Assembly (NCBI GenBank): GCA_025057645.1
Contig: JANXBJ010000001.1
Coordinates: 740,357-804,356, forward strand
Direction of reading: 5' to 3'
Source: Anaerolineales bacterium
Lineage (GTDB): Bacteria > Chloroflexota > Anaerolineae > Anaerolineales > UBA4823
Length of the DNA: 64,000 bases
Positions 43,295 to 52,087 of this stretch are shown here, piece by piece (the stretch's first letter is position 1; every line of letters starts with the position of its first letter). The position numbers and the translations under genes are program-made. Under the pieces are notes generated by a model. The model made no database searches, was not told the origin of the DNA, and saw nothing but the letters and a program-made list of their open reading frames with translations.

Positions 43295-44771
43295 CTTGGC
43301 TACTCTGAGTTTGGCTCTGTCGATACTCTGCCTGCTGCCTTCGATTTGCCTCCTAACTCCGCTTACTTACTTCCAAGTGTTCGATGTTTTGCTGCCCAAT
43401 GTCAAAGTGGGCTCAGTTGCAGTTGGGGGACTGTCTCTAGACGAAGCTACACGACGTGTCGATCACTTTTACAATCAACGACGCCGCATTCAAATCACAG
43501 ATGGAGCAAGGATATGGTATCTCGCGCCGGTCGAACTCGGCCTGCTAGTAGACGCCTCTCGCTCCGTCCAACGTGCATTCAAATACGGGCATGAAACAAA
43601 CCTCATAACAAACATTTTTGCGTTCCTCCGCAGCCTAAACTCTCCCTTCACAGTGTCACCGGTGACCATTTTGGACACAAACCAAGCTGCCCATCGGCTG
43701 CAACAACTCAACGAAGAAGTGCGCCAGCCCCCCCAACCACCTACCGTAGTGATCAACAACGGTCAGCTCGAGTGGATCGAAGGAAAAATCGGCTTCGAGA
43801 TTAACCTCGAAGCAACACTTCAGCAAATGATCGCCGATCCCCAGGGCATCATCGAAAAAGGGAAGCTCACACTAGCCCTCAAGCCCATTCCTCCCCCTAA
43901 GATTGATCCGAACGAAGCGGTGGAACAGTTCGAAGCCTTCTTCCGAAGAGCAGAAAGCCTTTCCCTATACGACCCTATCACAGACGAATGGCTGAAACTT
44001 CCGATTTCCAAGGAGAGGCTCGGCAACTGGGTGTGGGTAGAGACTCACAACCAGAAAGCATACTTAAGATTGAACGAAGACAAAGTTAAGAGCGACCTAA
44101 AGGTCTTAAGCGAACAACTGGGTAGCACCCGCTACCTAGATGAAAAAGTGGCTCCGCTGGTGATTCGCCAGATAGAAACGGGGGAAAGCGTTGTAATTCG
44201 AGTAAATCACAAGCCGACCACTTATACTGTGCAACCCGGAGATACCCTGCTGAAGATCGCTTGGAAGCTCGGCTTTCCCATGTGGAAAATCCTCGAGGCA
44301 AATCCGGGACTAGATCCTGATCGCTTGCCGGTCGGTCAGATTTTGACCATCCCCTCGAAAGACGAGATGCTACCACTAGAGGTTATACCAAACAAGCGGA
44401 TCGTAATCAGCATCAGCAAGCAGCGCTTGATGGTCTACGAGAACGGCAAACAAATCAAGAAATTCGCAATCAGCACCGGGATAGACCGCTCACCAACCCA
44501 GCCAGGTGTCTTCCAAGTTCTAACTCATAAGGCCAATGCCTATGCCTCGCTGTGGGATTTGTATATGCCGAACTTTCTCGGGATATATGAAGCTTGGCCG
44601 GGATTTATGAACGGGATTCATGGGCTACCTACCCGCTCAGACGGAACGCGTCTATGGGCAAATGTGCTGGGCAGACCGGCCTCTTATGGCTGTATTATCT
44701 TAGATTTGCCCGACTCAAAATTCCTATACGAATGGGCAGAAAACGGTGTCGTAGTCGAGATTCGGCCCTAA
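43269..44771 (+). CDS. L,D-transpeptidase (YkuD) with PG-binding and LysM domains
   Basis: An N-terminal membrane anchor (LATLSLALSILCLLPSICLL) leads to two VanW-linked PG_binding_4-like repeats (KVGSVAVGGLSLDEATRRVD). A LysM follows (TYTVQPGDTLLKIAWKLGF ... LPVGQILTIPS). The YkuD domain has ISISKQRLMVYENGKQI, the IHGLP histidine and ASYGCIILDLP with catalytic Cys. It cross-links or modifies peptidoglycan outside the membrane. It overlaps the hydrolase gene by 26 bases and ends 4 bases inside the convergent thioesterase gene. Confidence 0.9.
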   Translation: MKSSITVRNLATLSLALSILCLLPSICLLTPLTYFQVFDVLLPNVKVGSVAVGGLSLDEATRRVDHFYNQRRRIQITDGARIWYLAPVELGLLVDASRSVQRAFKYGHETNLITNIFAFLRSLNSPFTVSPVTILDTNQAAHRLQQLNEEVRQPPQPPTVVINNGQLEWIEGKIGFEINLEATLQQMIADPQGIIEKGKLTLALKPIPPPKIDPNEAVEQFEAFFRRAESLSLYDPITDEWLKLPISKERLGNWVWVETHNQKAYLRLNEDKVKSDLKVLSEQLGSTRYLDEKVAPLVIRQIETGESVVIRVNHKPTTYTVQPGDTLLKIAWKLGFPMWKILEANPGLDPDRLPVGQILTIPSKDEMLPLEVIPNKRIVISISKQRLMVYENGKQIKKFAISTGIDRSPTQPGVFQVLTHKANAYASLWDLYMPNFLGIYEAWPGFMNGIHGLPTRSDGTRLWANVLGRPASYGCIILDLPDSKFLYEWAENGVVVEIRP

Positions 44772-45241
44772 GGTCCTTGGACAAAGTTCTCCGGTATCAG
44801 CACTGCGACCACTTTGCCTCTCGCACAAATTTCACCATCAGCAAAGAGGGTTGTGTGGACGATAACTTTTCTCTCTTTGAGCTCTGCAATCTGCGAGCGC
44901 AGCTCCAGAGTAGGCCCTAAAGGAGTAGGGCGGAGATAATCGACCTGCAGGGAAGCAGTGACAAAGCGAGGTGCGGACTCAACCTCTAAATCTAGATTCT
45001 TCGATCGAGCAAAAGCGGCTGCAGCGCTGCCTGTGCTATGGCAGTCAATCAAGGAAGCAATTAACCCCCCATACACGTATCCCGGAATGGCTATGTGGTA
45101 GGGCTCTGGAGTAAAGTGACAGACCATCTCATTGCCCTGCCAGTAGCTTTTGATTTGATACCCATGCTTATTTAGGCGGCCACAGCCATAACAAAAGCTG
45201 AGCTGATCGGGGTAATAGTCTTGAATCGCCCTTTCGCTCAT
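44768..45241 (-). CDS. PaaI-type hotdog thioesterase with N-terminal CxxC
   Basis: The 157-residue protein starts near SFCYGCGRLNKHG, a CxxC seen in many PaaI-like acyl-CoA thioesterases. IPGYVYGGLIASLIDCHSTG matches the hotdog catalytic helix (HGG-like position as YGG), then LQVDYLRPTPLGPTLEL. Its function is likely hydrolysis of an acyl-CoA, substrate unknown. It overlaps nfeD by 4 bases and is read with it. Confidence 0.82.
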   Translation of the reverse strand: MSERAIQDYYPDQLSFCYGCGRLNKHGYQIKSYWQGNEMVCHFTPEPYHIAIPGYVYGGLIASLIDCHSTGSAAAAFARSKNLDLEVESAPRFVTASLQVDYLRPTPLGPTLELRSQIAELKERKVIVHTTLFADGEICARGKVVAVLIPENFVQGP

Positions 45242-46575
45242 CCCATCTCCCTTGGAGGCTCATCAACTTCCTTCACGTAAAGACGAATGCCTTGCTTGCC
45301 GATAACCTCCACCCGACTGCCGACCGGAATCGGTTTTTGTCCGGGCTGTAGCTCGGCCGTCCACAGCTCTCCTCCGACCTGCACGCTGCCAACAGGATTG
45401 ATCTCTGCTTTGACCTCACCCTGCTTCCCAATAACGCTCTCAATCCCCATCCGGATCGGCGTTCGCTGAGTACGCAGAGCAAAAAGCAGAACGCCAACGA
45501 AGAGAATCCCTAGCGCCGACGAAGTGAGAATAACTAGAGGGACAGAAACACGCTGGAAAGAGGGAACACCGGGTGAATTGAACAATACCAAAGCACCGAC
45601 AATCAAAGAGATAATCCCCGCGACCGTTAGTCCACCGAAAGTTGGAGTGTTTAGTTCAAGAATAAACAAGATAAAGGCAATAATGATAAAAACGAGGCCG
45701 AACCAGTTGACCGGCAACACCCCTAAACCATAGAGAGCCAAGGCAACGCAAACTACCCCAATCAAACCTGCAACCCAACCGCCCGGACTATAGAGTTCGA
45801 TGATAATCGCCTGAACCCCAATGGTCAGCAACAAAAACACTATATTGGGATTGGTCAGAATGGAGAGAACCTGCTCAATTAGAGAGGGCGCAATCCTCTC
45901 GGTCATGGCACCGGTGGTTTGAAGGGTGCGAGGCCCATCGGCCATCTGGACTGTAAAACCATCCATTTGCCGAATCAAGTCCACCAGATCATCGGCGACA
46001 AAATCGATCAGACCGGCTTGAAGTGCCTCGTTAGCCGAGACGGCTGTCGCCGATTCAATGGTCTCTTCGGCCAACCTAACCGCTTCCTCGCCACGACGTT
46101 CAGCTAGGGATCGCACAGTGGCTTTGAGCATATTCTTGACTTTAGCTTCCATGGTCTGCCCTAGCTCCTGTCCCTCCGCACCGACGGGGCTAGCCGCACC
46201 GATGGTCGTTTCAGGCGCCATGGCGGCAATATGACCAGCCAAGGTAATGAGGGTCCCGGCAGACCCTGCCATTGCCCCTCGCGGCTGAACGTAAACCACA
46301 ACCGGGACTCGGCTTTCACGAATATCTTGAATCATGGTCGTTGTCGTATCCACACTCCCCCCTGGGGTATTGAGTTGAAAGATCAGCGCAAGAGCGTTGC
46401 GCCTCTCGGCAATTTGAATGCCGCGGCGCAGATACTCGCGCATGGCGGGAGTAACCGGGCCCTCTGCGGTCAGAACATAAATTAGCGGGAGGTTAGCCTG
46501 TGCAAAAACCACCCCGGTTTGGACCACATAGGCCAACCAAATCAGCCATACAACCAGCCAAAGAAACCTTCTCAT
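45238..46575 (-). CDS. NfeD-family membrane serine protease
   Basis: A signal/anchor (FLWLVVWLIWLAYVVQ) precedes a ClpP-like protease domain: LIFQLNTPGGSVDTTTTMIQ, and GAMAGSAGTLIT bearing the nucleophile Ser of the Ser-Lys dyad, then ETTIGAASPV. Four or five membrane helices follow, and a soluble OB-fold NfeD domain ends the protein (GKQGEVKAEINPVGSV). This 1510-N/NfeD class usually pairs with stomatin-like proteins; none is in the window. It is 445 residues. Confidence 0.88.
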   Translation of the reverse strand: MRRFLWLVVWLIWLAYVVQTGVVFAQANLPLIYVLTAEGPVTPAMREYLRRGIQIAERRNALALIFQLNTPGGSVDTTTTMIQDIRESRVPVVVYVQPRGAMAGSAGTLITLAGHIAAMAPETTIGAASPVGAEGQELGQTMEAKVKNMLKATVRSLAERRGEEAVRLAEETIESATAVSANEALQAGLIDFVADDLVDLIRQMDGFTVQMADGPRTLQTTGAMTERIAPSLIEQVLSILTNPNIVFLLLTIGVQAIIIELYSPGGWVAGLIGVVCVALALYGLGVLPVNWFGLVFIIIAFILFILELNTPTFGGLTVAGIISLIVGALVLFNSPGVPSFQRVSVPLVILTSSALGILFVGVLLFALRTQRTPIRMGIESVIGKQGEVKAEINPVGSVQVGGELWTAELQPGQKPIPVGSRVEVIGKQGIRLYVKEVDEPPREMG

Positions 46576-46778
46576 GTCAAAACCCTTTCATCTACAGCCT
46601 TATTATAACGGGCAATGGTTAGAAACATGTAAAACCAACCCCCTGTCCTGCGCTGTGGGTAATTTTTCAATTTCCCGGACTATTCTTACCCAAACCACCG
46701 ATAATCCGGTCCTTACAGCTTTCGTTGTGCCGTGTCTTGTCTCAAGACTGGCAACCTTTGTCCCTGACTCGCTGCAAA

Positions 46779-47540
46779 TTAGAATTCACCCGAAAGGTAA
46801 GCGCGAGTGCGTTCATGCTGCGGGTGATTCAACACCTGTTGGGCAGGGCCAGCTTCGACTACCTTTCCCATGTACATAAAAACCACGTAATCTGCAAGAC
46901 GCCGCGCTTGGCGCAGAATATGGGAGACAAGCACCACGGTATATTGTTGCTTAAGCTCGATCAGGCGTTGTTCGATATGTTGAGCTGAGATCGGGTCAAG
47001 AGCCGAAGTGGGTTCATCCCCCAAAATGATCTCCGGCTCAACGGCCAACCCTCGGGCTAAACAAAGTCGTTGCTGCTGTCCGATTGACAATTGAGAGGCT
47101 GGGGCATGAAGGCGGTCCTTTACTTCCTCCCATAACCCAGCGACTTGGAGATAATACTGAACTTTCTGCGCAAGTTCCCTCCGAGAACACAGGCCATGAA
47201 TACGCATGCCATAGGCAACGTTATCGAAGATCGACATGGGTAAAGGGTAGGGCCGCTGAGCGAGCAGGCCGCTCTTTTTGCGCACTTCGGTCACGTCGAT
47301 CAAGGGCGAGTAGATATCCTCGCCATTGAGGAGCACTTTGCCCTCCACCCGGGCATGCTCCTCAAGCTCGATAAAGCGATTGAGACACTTAAGTAAAGTA
47401 GTCTTCCCACACCCTGAAGGTCCGATAATCACGGTGATCTGGTTGCGGGGGATGATGATGGAAACATCCTCTATGGCTTTGGTTGCACCGTAGTACGCGC
47501 TCAGGTTCTGAGTTTCAAGGTGGGGAATCAGTCTGCTCAT
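46779..47540 (-). CDS. pstB: Phosphate ABC transporter ATPase PstB
   Basis: The start at 47540 follows GGAG by about 6 bases and gives 253 residues; a longer frame begins at 47558. Walker A is IGPSGCGKTTLLKCL, the signature is LSIGQQQRLCLARGLA, and Walker B is IILGDEPTSALDP. It energises phosphate uptake. It closes the pstSCAB operon. No phoU gene follows in the window. Confidence 0.93.
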   Translation of the reverse strand: MSRLIPHLETQNLSAYYGATKAIEDVSIIIPRNQITVIIGPSGCGKTTLLKCLNRFIELEEHARVEGKVLLNGEDIYSPLIDVTEVRKKSGLLAQRPYPLPMSIFDNVAYGMRIHGLCSRRELAQKVQYYLQVAGLWEEVKDRLHAPASQLSIGQQQRLCLARGLAVEPEIILGDEPTSALDPISAQHIEQRLIELKQQYTVVLVSHILRQARRLADYVVFMYMGKVVEAGPAQQVLNHPQHERTRAYLSGEF

Positions 47541-47558
47541 AGCTTCTCCACGAATCAT

Positions 47559-48416
47559 TCAGCGAATTGAGTGCCGACCGAGAAAATAGGATATCCCACG
47601 CGAGAAAATGCTGATCCCTAGAACGGTGAGAGTTAGGATCAGAGCAGCCGCATAAGCGCGTTGCTGGACTTCGGGGAAAGGTGTGCCGAGTTGGAAAAAC
47701 ACAGCCAACGGCAAAGAGGCCACCGGGCTGAACAACGAATCTGGAATACGATCGGTGTATCCGGCTGTAAACAGCACGGAGGCTGCATCCCCAATCCCAC
47801 GGCCAAAGGCCAGCAGAACAGCTGTCGCAAGCCCTGGCAGAACCTGTCGGGTAATGACAAAAAAAGCTGTTTCCGAGTTTGTTGAGCCTAGGGCATACGC
47901 TGCGCGAGGTAACTCGGGAGGGACTCGGCGGATCACTTCGTCCATCGCTCTTGTCATAATCGGAAGTTCTAGCAGGGCAAGAGTGAGGATTCCACCGAGC
48001 AGGGAAGCTTTCCAACCAAGGAAAATCATTACTGTAAAACCGAAAGCTCCATATACAATGGAGGGAACGCCCCAAAGGATGTCTAGGGAGAGCCTGACTA
48101 GATCTGCCCACGCCGTTTTCGACGAATAGATATTTAGTAGCAGCGCTAGAGGAAAACCGAAAAGAAAAGCTATAAAGGTGCCCCCTAGGGCGAGGTAAAG
48201 AGAACCGACAATGGCATTCAAGATACCTCCCTCTTTGCCAAAATAGAAGCCGCCTTTAGGGGTCTGAGAGATCATTTCCCAACTCAGAGCAGGCAACCCC
48301 TTAGAAAGTATTGTGAACAGAATGAGAAGCAAGCTCATCACAATAAGCCCAAAGGACAGGAGCATTAGGACTTGCATCACCTTTTCTTCCGTATTCTGCC
48401 ATTTCCATTTTGCCAT
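47559..48416 (-). CDS. pstA: Phosphate ABC transporter permease PstA
   Basis: This is a 285-residue BPD-type permease with about six helices. It carries the EAA-like loop (ALGSTNSETAFFVITRQVLP) and ends FSRGISYFLGRHSIR. IVGSLYLALGGTFIAFLFGF and IYGAFGFTV fit PstA. It lies between pstC and pstB in the same direction. Confidence 0.9.
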   Translation of the reverse strand: MAKWKWQNTEEKVMQVLMLLSFGLIVMSLLLILFTILSKGLPALSWEMISQTPKGGFYFGKEGGILNAIVGSLYLALGGTFIAFLFGFPLALLLNIYSSKTAWADLVRLSLDILWGVPSIVYGAFGFTVMIFLGWKASLLGGILTLALLELPIMTRAMDEVIRRVPPELPRAAYALGSTNSETAFFVITRQVLPGLATAVLLAFGRGIGDAASVLFTAGYTDRIPDSLFSPVASLPLAVFFQLGTPFPEVQQRAYAAALILTLTVLGISIFSRGISYFLGRHSIR

Positions 48417-48445
48417 CTCTTCCTTCCATTCCTCCCACTAGAACT

Positions 48446-49411
48446 TCACTCACTCTCTCTCAATACATGGCGTAAAGCGAGGATGGAGAAAATGTTGAGA
48501 GCCAGAACAATCAAAAAGAGAATCAATGAGGCAGTCATTAGCGCTGCATCATAAAGGGGGATCGACATCATTTCGCCATAATTGTTGGCGATCAGCGCAG
48601 GTAAAGGATAAGCCGCATCGAAAATGGAGCGCGGGACTTGAGCCACATTACCGGCAACCATTAGAACAGCCATCGTCTCACCGAGAGCACGGGAGCAACC
48701 TAAGATAACACTGGCAAAGATGCCGGTGGAGGCTCTAGGCAGAACCGCATACTTAACGGTCTGCCAGCGAGTCGCTCCGAGGGCTAGAGAGGCTTGCCGC
48801 AATCCGGCAGGAACTGTTTGAAGCACTTCGTAAGCAATGGCAACGATAAAAGGGGCAATCATGACCGCCAACACAACTCCTCCTGCAAGCACGCTGTAGC
48901 CGGTTGGGTTCGCGGAGGCAAAAATCGGACAAATATCGCCCCAGCGCCCAAGCGCCGGGGCAACAGACTCTTCTACCCAAGGGACAATAGTAAGAACACC
49001 CCACACGCCATAAACTACCGAAGGAATGGCGGCGAGCAAATCTAGAAGGGGTTTGACGAGACGTTGCACCCGCCCGGAAGCGTACTCGCTCAAGTAGACA
49101 GCGGTCAAGATGCAGATCGGAACGGCAAAAAATAACGCAACTCCTGTGACCCAGATCGTTCCGCTGATAAAGGGCAGGAAACCGAATTCCCCCTTCTGTG
49201 GTCTCCACGCCTCGCCAAGCAAGAGTTTTGAAAGAGGATGTGCGAGGAGAAGAGGTTGCGCTTTCAACCACAGGGCAGTCAAAATCGTTAGCACCAGCAA
49301 GAACGGAAGCGCAGAAAACATCCAAAATATCCGGCGAACCCATGAGTCGAGTTTAGCACGGCGAGACCGCAAAATGCGCAGATTGTTCATCAGCAACCCG
49401 TATTCTCCCAT
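48446..49411 (-). CDS. pstC: Phosphate ABC transporter permease PstC
   Basis: The 321-residue permease has the EAA loop ALGATRWQTVKYAVLPRA and FISGTIWVTGVALFFAVPIC near the start. GVWGVLTIVPWVEESVAP and the ALGETMAVLMVAGN segment are also typical of PstC. It forms the channel with PstA. Confidence 0.9.
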   Translation of the reverse strand: MGEYGLLMNNLRILRSRRAKLDSWVRRIFWMFSALPFLLVLTILTALWLKAQPLLLAHPLSKLLLGEAWRPQKGEFGFLPFISGTIWVTGVALFFAVPICILTAVYLSEYASGRVQRLVKPLLDLLAAIPSVVYGVWGVLTIVPWVEESVAPALGRWGDICPIFASANPTGYSVLAGGVVLAVMIAPFIVAIAYEVLQTVPAGLRQASLALGATRWQTVKYAVLPRASTGIFASVILGCSRALGETMAVLMVAGNVAQVPRSIFDAAYPLPALIANNYGEMMSIPLYDAALMTASLILFLIVLALNIFSILALRHVLRESE

Positions 49412-49477
49412 TCTCCCGAAGCACTCCCTCTTTTCCCGAAGGACACCCTCTCTCAGTCTAAACAGTTCAAAGATGAT

Positions 49478-50434
49478 CTAATCCTTCAACTTTTGCAGGT
49501 TCTCTTCGATTTGCTTCTGGGGTAGTTGAATATAGCCGGCCTCCTCGACAAATTGCTGTCCATCGGTCAGAATCCACTGTATAAAGTCCAGGACGACACC
49601 ACTCGGCTTGCCCAGGGTGACCAAATATAGCTCCCGCGCCGGCGGAGATGGGTAACGGTGAGTTGCTACCGCTTCGATTGCTTTATCTTTTGTATCCAAG
49701 ATCTCCTCCGGGTCAGCAAGGTTGTTTTCGTTGGCATCGATCGGGATGATCCAAATACCTGCCACCGGCTGCCCAGTAGACTGGTCGTAGGCATACCCTA
49801 GGTTGTTAAAACCAATGCCCAGAGGATCCCTTGCAACAGCCTCAATTAAGCCGGGATCGCCGAAAACCCCTACACCCAACAAATCCTCCTGTTTCTTCCC
49901 TAAGTACTTTGCCCAGGTTTCTGGCGCACCAGCTGCATCTGAGCGGGTGTAGACATGAATCGGATCCTGAACTTGGGCATCACCAACTGCCTGCCCCCAG
50001 GTAGTGATTTCCCCACTGATGAAGATGCCGTAGAAAATTTGCCTCGTGAGTCCCTTCTGCAGAATACGATCCTTGACCGGGTTATTGACGTTCATGGTTG
50101 GAAAGACAGCATCCTTTGCGACCGCAACCCAGAAGGCGCCCTTTGCCTCTTCTTCGGGGGTAATAGCCCGAGAAACCATACCGATATCCACAACCCCCGC
50201 CAAAGCATCCGCCATCCCCTTTCCTGCTCCGCCGGCAGAGATATCGAAAACGATCTCTGGGTGAAGCCGTTGGTATTCCTCCGCCCACCGTGTCATCATG
50301 GGATAAAGCGCAAAGGCACCGGACACAGAGACAGACTGTTTGTTCTCCGCAGCCCGAGGGAACGGCGAACAAGCAACAACAAGCAGGACAAACAGAACAA
50401 CCCATACACGAGAAATTTGGAAGGAAGGTCTCAT
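49478..50434 (-). CDS. pstS: Phosphate-binding lipoprotein PstS
   Basis: The ATG at 50434 is preferred over a GTG 6 bases earlier because AAGGA lies 8 bases upstream. The signal ends in the lipobox LVVAC (VVLFVLLVVACSPFP). The binding protein has SGAFALYPMMTRWAEEYQRL, SAGGAGKGMADALAGVVDIG and YTRSDAAGAPETWAKYLG, the PstS-like (PBP_like_2) phosphate-binding pattern. It is about 318 residues and heads pstSCAB. Inverted AGTTTA/TAAACT sites precede it. Confidence 0.9.
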   Translation of the reverse strand: MRPSFQISRVWVVLFVLLVVACSPFPRAAENKQSVSVSGAFALYPMMTRWAEEYQRLHPEIVFDISAGGAGKGMADALAGVVDIGMVSRAITPEEEAKGAFWVAVAKDAVFPTMNVNNPVKDRILQKGLTRQIFYGIFISGEITTWGQAVGDAQVQDPIHVYTRSDAAGAPETWAKYLGKKQEDLLGVGVFGDPGLIEAVARDPLGIGFNNLGYAYDQSTGQPVAGIWIIPIDANENNLADPEEILDTKDKAIEAVATHRYPSPPARELYLVTLGKPSGVVLDFIQWILTDGQQFVEEAGYIQLPQKQIEENLQKLKD

Positions 50435-50452
50435 GTTCACGATCCTTTCTAT

Positions 50453-50475
50453 AGTTTAGGTTTAGTAAATAAACT
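50453..50475 (-). promoter_or_regulatory. Candidate operator upstream of pstS
   Basis: AGTTTA (50453-50458) and TAAACT (50470-50475) form an inverted repeat separated by 11 bases. The same hexamers appear in the palindrome before the Rrf2 gene (51005-51025), there with 9 bases between them. It could be a second Rrf2 site controlling the pst operon, but the spacing differs. Confidence 0.38.
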
Positions 50476-50517
50476 TTTTGAGGCCAGAACGGATATCGAA
50501 AAACGTGAACAACCTTC

Positions 50518-50982
50518 TCACCCGTGATCGAACTGCCGTTTCGCTTGGCGAGCAGACTCAAGCCGCTGAACAACCTGAGCTAAAGTCGTGCGATCGAGAA
50601 TACTAGAGACAGCAGCGCGCACCTCAAACATTACCAAGCGCAATCCACAGGTCTCCTCATTAGGACACCCGCAGGGTTCGTAAGCCATTTGACTGACACA
50701 GCGGACCGGCGCTAGAGGCCCATCCAAAACCCGGATAATCTGTCCCAGGGTGATCTCTGAGGCCGGCTTAGATAAGTAGTATCCCCCATTAGCTCCCATG
50801 CGGCTATTGACAAGGCCAGCGTTCTTCAATGCGAGCAGGATCTGCTCGAGAAATTTGACTGGAATCTTCTCTCTCTGGGCGATATCCCGAATCTGAATCA
50901 GCCTGGATCCACCCTGAGCCTCCCAATAGGCCATGTCAATCATCGCCCTCAGGCCATACTCACTACGTTTCGTCAATTTCAT
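50518..50982 (-). CDS. Rrf2-family transcriptional regulator
   Basis: The winged-helix protein starts MKLTKRSEYGLRAMIDMAYW and has IRDIAQREKIPVKFLEQILL and MGANGGYYLSKPASEITLGQ, matching IscR/CymR/RsrR relatives. Cysteines in RCVSQMAYEPCGCPNEETCG (residues about 94-112) could ligate an Fe-S cluster. It is 154 residues. Its own promoter carries a perfect palindrome, suggesting autorepression. Immediately downstream is pstSCAB, so phosphate uptake may be under redox or Fe-S control. Confidence 0.88.
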   Translation of the reverse strand: MKLTKRSEYGLRAMIDMAYWEAQGGSRLIQIRDIAQREKIPVKFLEQILLALKNAGLVNSRMGANGGYYLSKPASEITLGQIIRVLDGPLAPVRCVSQMAYEPCGCPNEETCGLRLVMFEVRAAVSSILDRTTLAQVVQRLESARQAKRQFDHG

Positions 50983-51004
50983 AAAATGTATAGTAAGTAA
51001 GTAG

Positions 51005-51025
51005 AGTTTATAGACTATATAAACT
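51005..51025. promoter_or_regulatory. Palindromic operator of the Rrf2 gene
   Basis: AGTTTATA (51005-51012), GACTA, TATAAACT (51018-51025) form a perfect palindrome with 8-base arms. It overlaps the downstream edge of the -10 box and the predicted transcription start, a classic repressor position. Confidence 0.68.
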
Positions 51026-51052
51026 TATATACTAAGATCTTCTTCATGTCAA
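51024..51052 (-). promoter_or_regulatory. Promoter of the Rrf2 gene
   Basis: On the minus strand TTGACA (51047-51052) and TATAAG (51024-51029) are separated by 17 bases, nearly perfect sigma-70. The start near 51017 lies within the palindromic operator. Confidence 0.72.
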
Positions 51053-51207
51053 GTAGCTTAAGGCCTCCCAGAAAAACTCTTATCCGTTCTTAATCCTACC
51101 CCTGAAACGGACCTAGAGAAAACTGCAAAGGTCGTCTGCGCAAACCTAGACAAAAAAATGGGCTTGTGGGAAAATATCGCCCGTACTTGTCTTGTGAGAG
51201 GAGGACC

Positions 51208-51957
51208 ATGAGCAAAAAGGTCGAAGAGAAATCGAAGAGACAACAACTGAGGGAGGAGCGATTGCGTCGTCAGCGCCAGCAAAGGATCGTCACCCTGCTC
51301 ATTGTAGTTGGTGCCGTTTTGATTGTCGTGGCTTTGTTGATCTACCCCACCTTACAGCAATCGCTGGCCCCTACAGGAGAGATTGTGCGCATTACGCCGA
51401 AACCGCGTCCAAACGCAAACTTCAACGCCATGGGGGATCCAAATGCCCCGGTCAAGATTTACGAATTTTCGGACTATCAATGCCCATTCTGCAAGCGGTT
51501 CTCAGACCAAACCGAGCCCTTGATTGTTGAGAATTACGTCGCTACGGGCAAAGTTTACTTCGAGTACATCCCCTACGGGCCAGGAGGCATTCCCATAGGA
51601 CAAGAGTCCATTGATGCCGCAATGGCCTCTTTTTGCGCTGGCGAGCAAGGCAAGTTTTGGGAGTATCATGATATCCTATTCGCTAACCACACCGGAGAAA
51701 ATGTCGGTGACTACACACCCAAACGTCTAGAAGCTTTTGCGAAAGCCCTTGACTTAAATATCGAGCAGTTCAACCAGTGCATGAAGGAAAAGCGCTATCA
51801 AGACAAACTCAACGAAGGCGTAGCCTTCGGCAGGCAAAACAACATCGGTGGCACACCTTCTTTCTTGATTAACGGCAAGCTCATCGAAGGCGCTGTTCCT
51901 TACCAGGTTTTCCAACAGGAGATTGAAGCTGCGCTTGCAGCGGCGGGTGGCCAATAA
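51208..51957 (+). CDS. DsbA-family membrane-anchored thiol-disulfide oxidoreductase
   Basis: The start at 51208 follows GAGGAGGACC. A basic N-terminus and a single membrane helix (IVTLLIVVGAVLIVVALLIY) place the thioredoxin-like domain outside the cell. DPNAPVKIYEFSDYQCPFCK contains the active-site CPFC, and NNIGGTPSFLINGKLIEGAV the cis-Pro loop. It probably oxidises or isomerises exported protein thiols (BdbD-like). It is 249 residues, divergent from rrf2. A longer GTG frame starting at 51166 lacks a good ribosome site. Confidence 0.88.
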   Translation: MSKKVEEKSKRQQLREERLRRQRQQRIVTLLIVVGAVLIVVALLIYPTLQQSLAPTGEIVRITPKPRPNANFNAMGDPNAPVKIYEFSDYQCPFCKRFSDQTEPLIVENYVATGKVYFEYIPYGPGGIPIGQESIDAAMASFCAGEQGKFWEYHDILFANHTGENVGDYTPKRLEAFAKALDLNIEQFNQCMKEKRYQDKLNEGVAFGRQNNIGGTPSFLINGKLIEGAVPYQVFQQEIEAALAAAGGQ

Positions 51958-52087
51958 CGAAGTTAACGATCTGAGCAGCATCCCACTTCGCTGTCAGCAT
52001 CGCAATTGTAGTCATTGCGCTGCCTCACTCGCAAATGCAACGGCCGGTTCTGGACAACCCAGTCAAGTCTCTGCCGCCGGGTCATCG

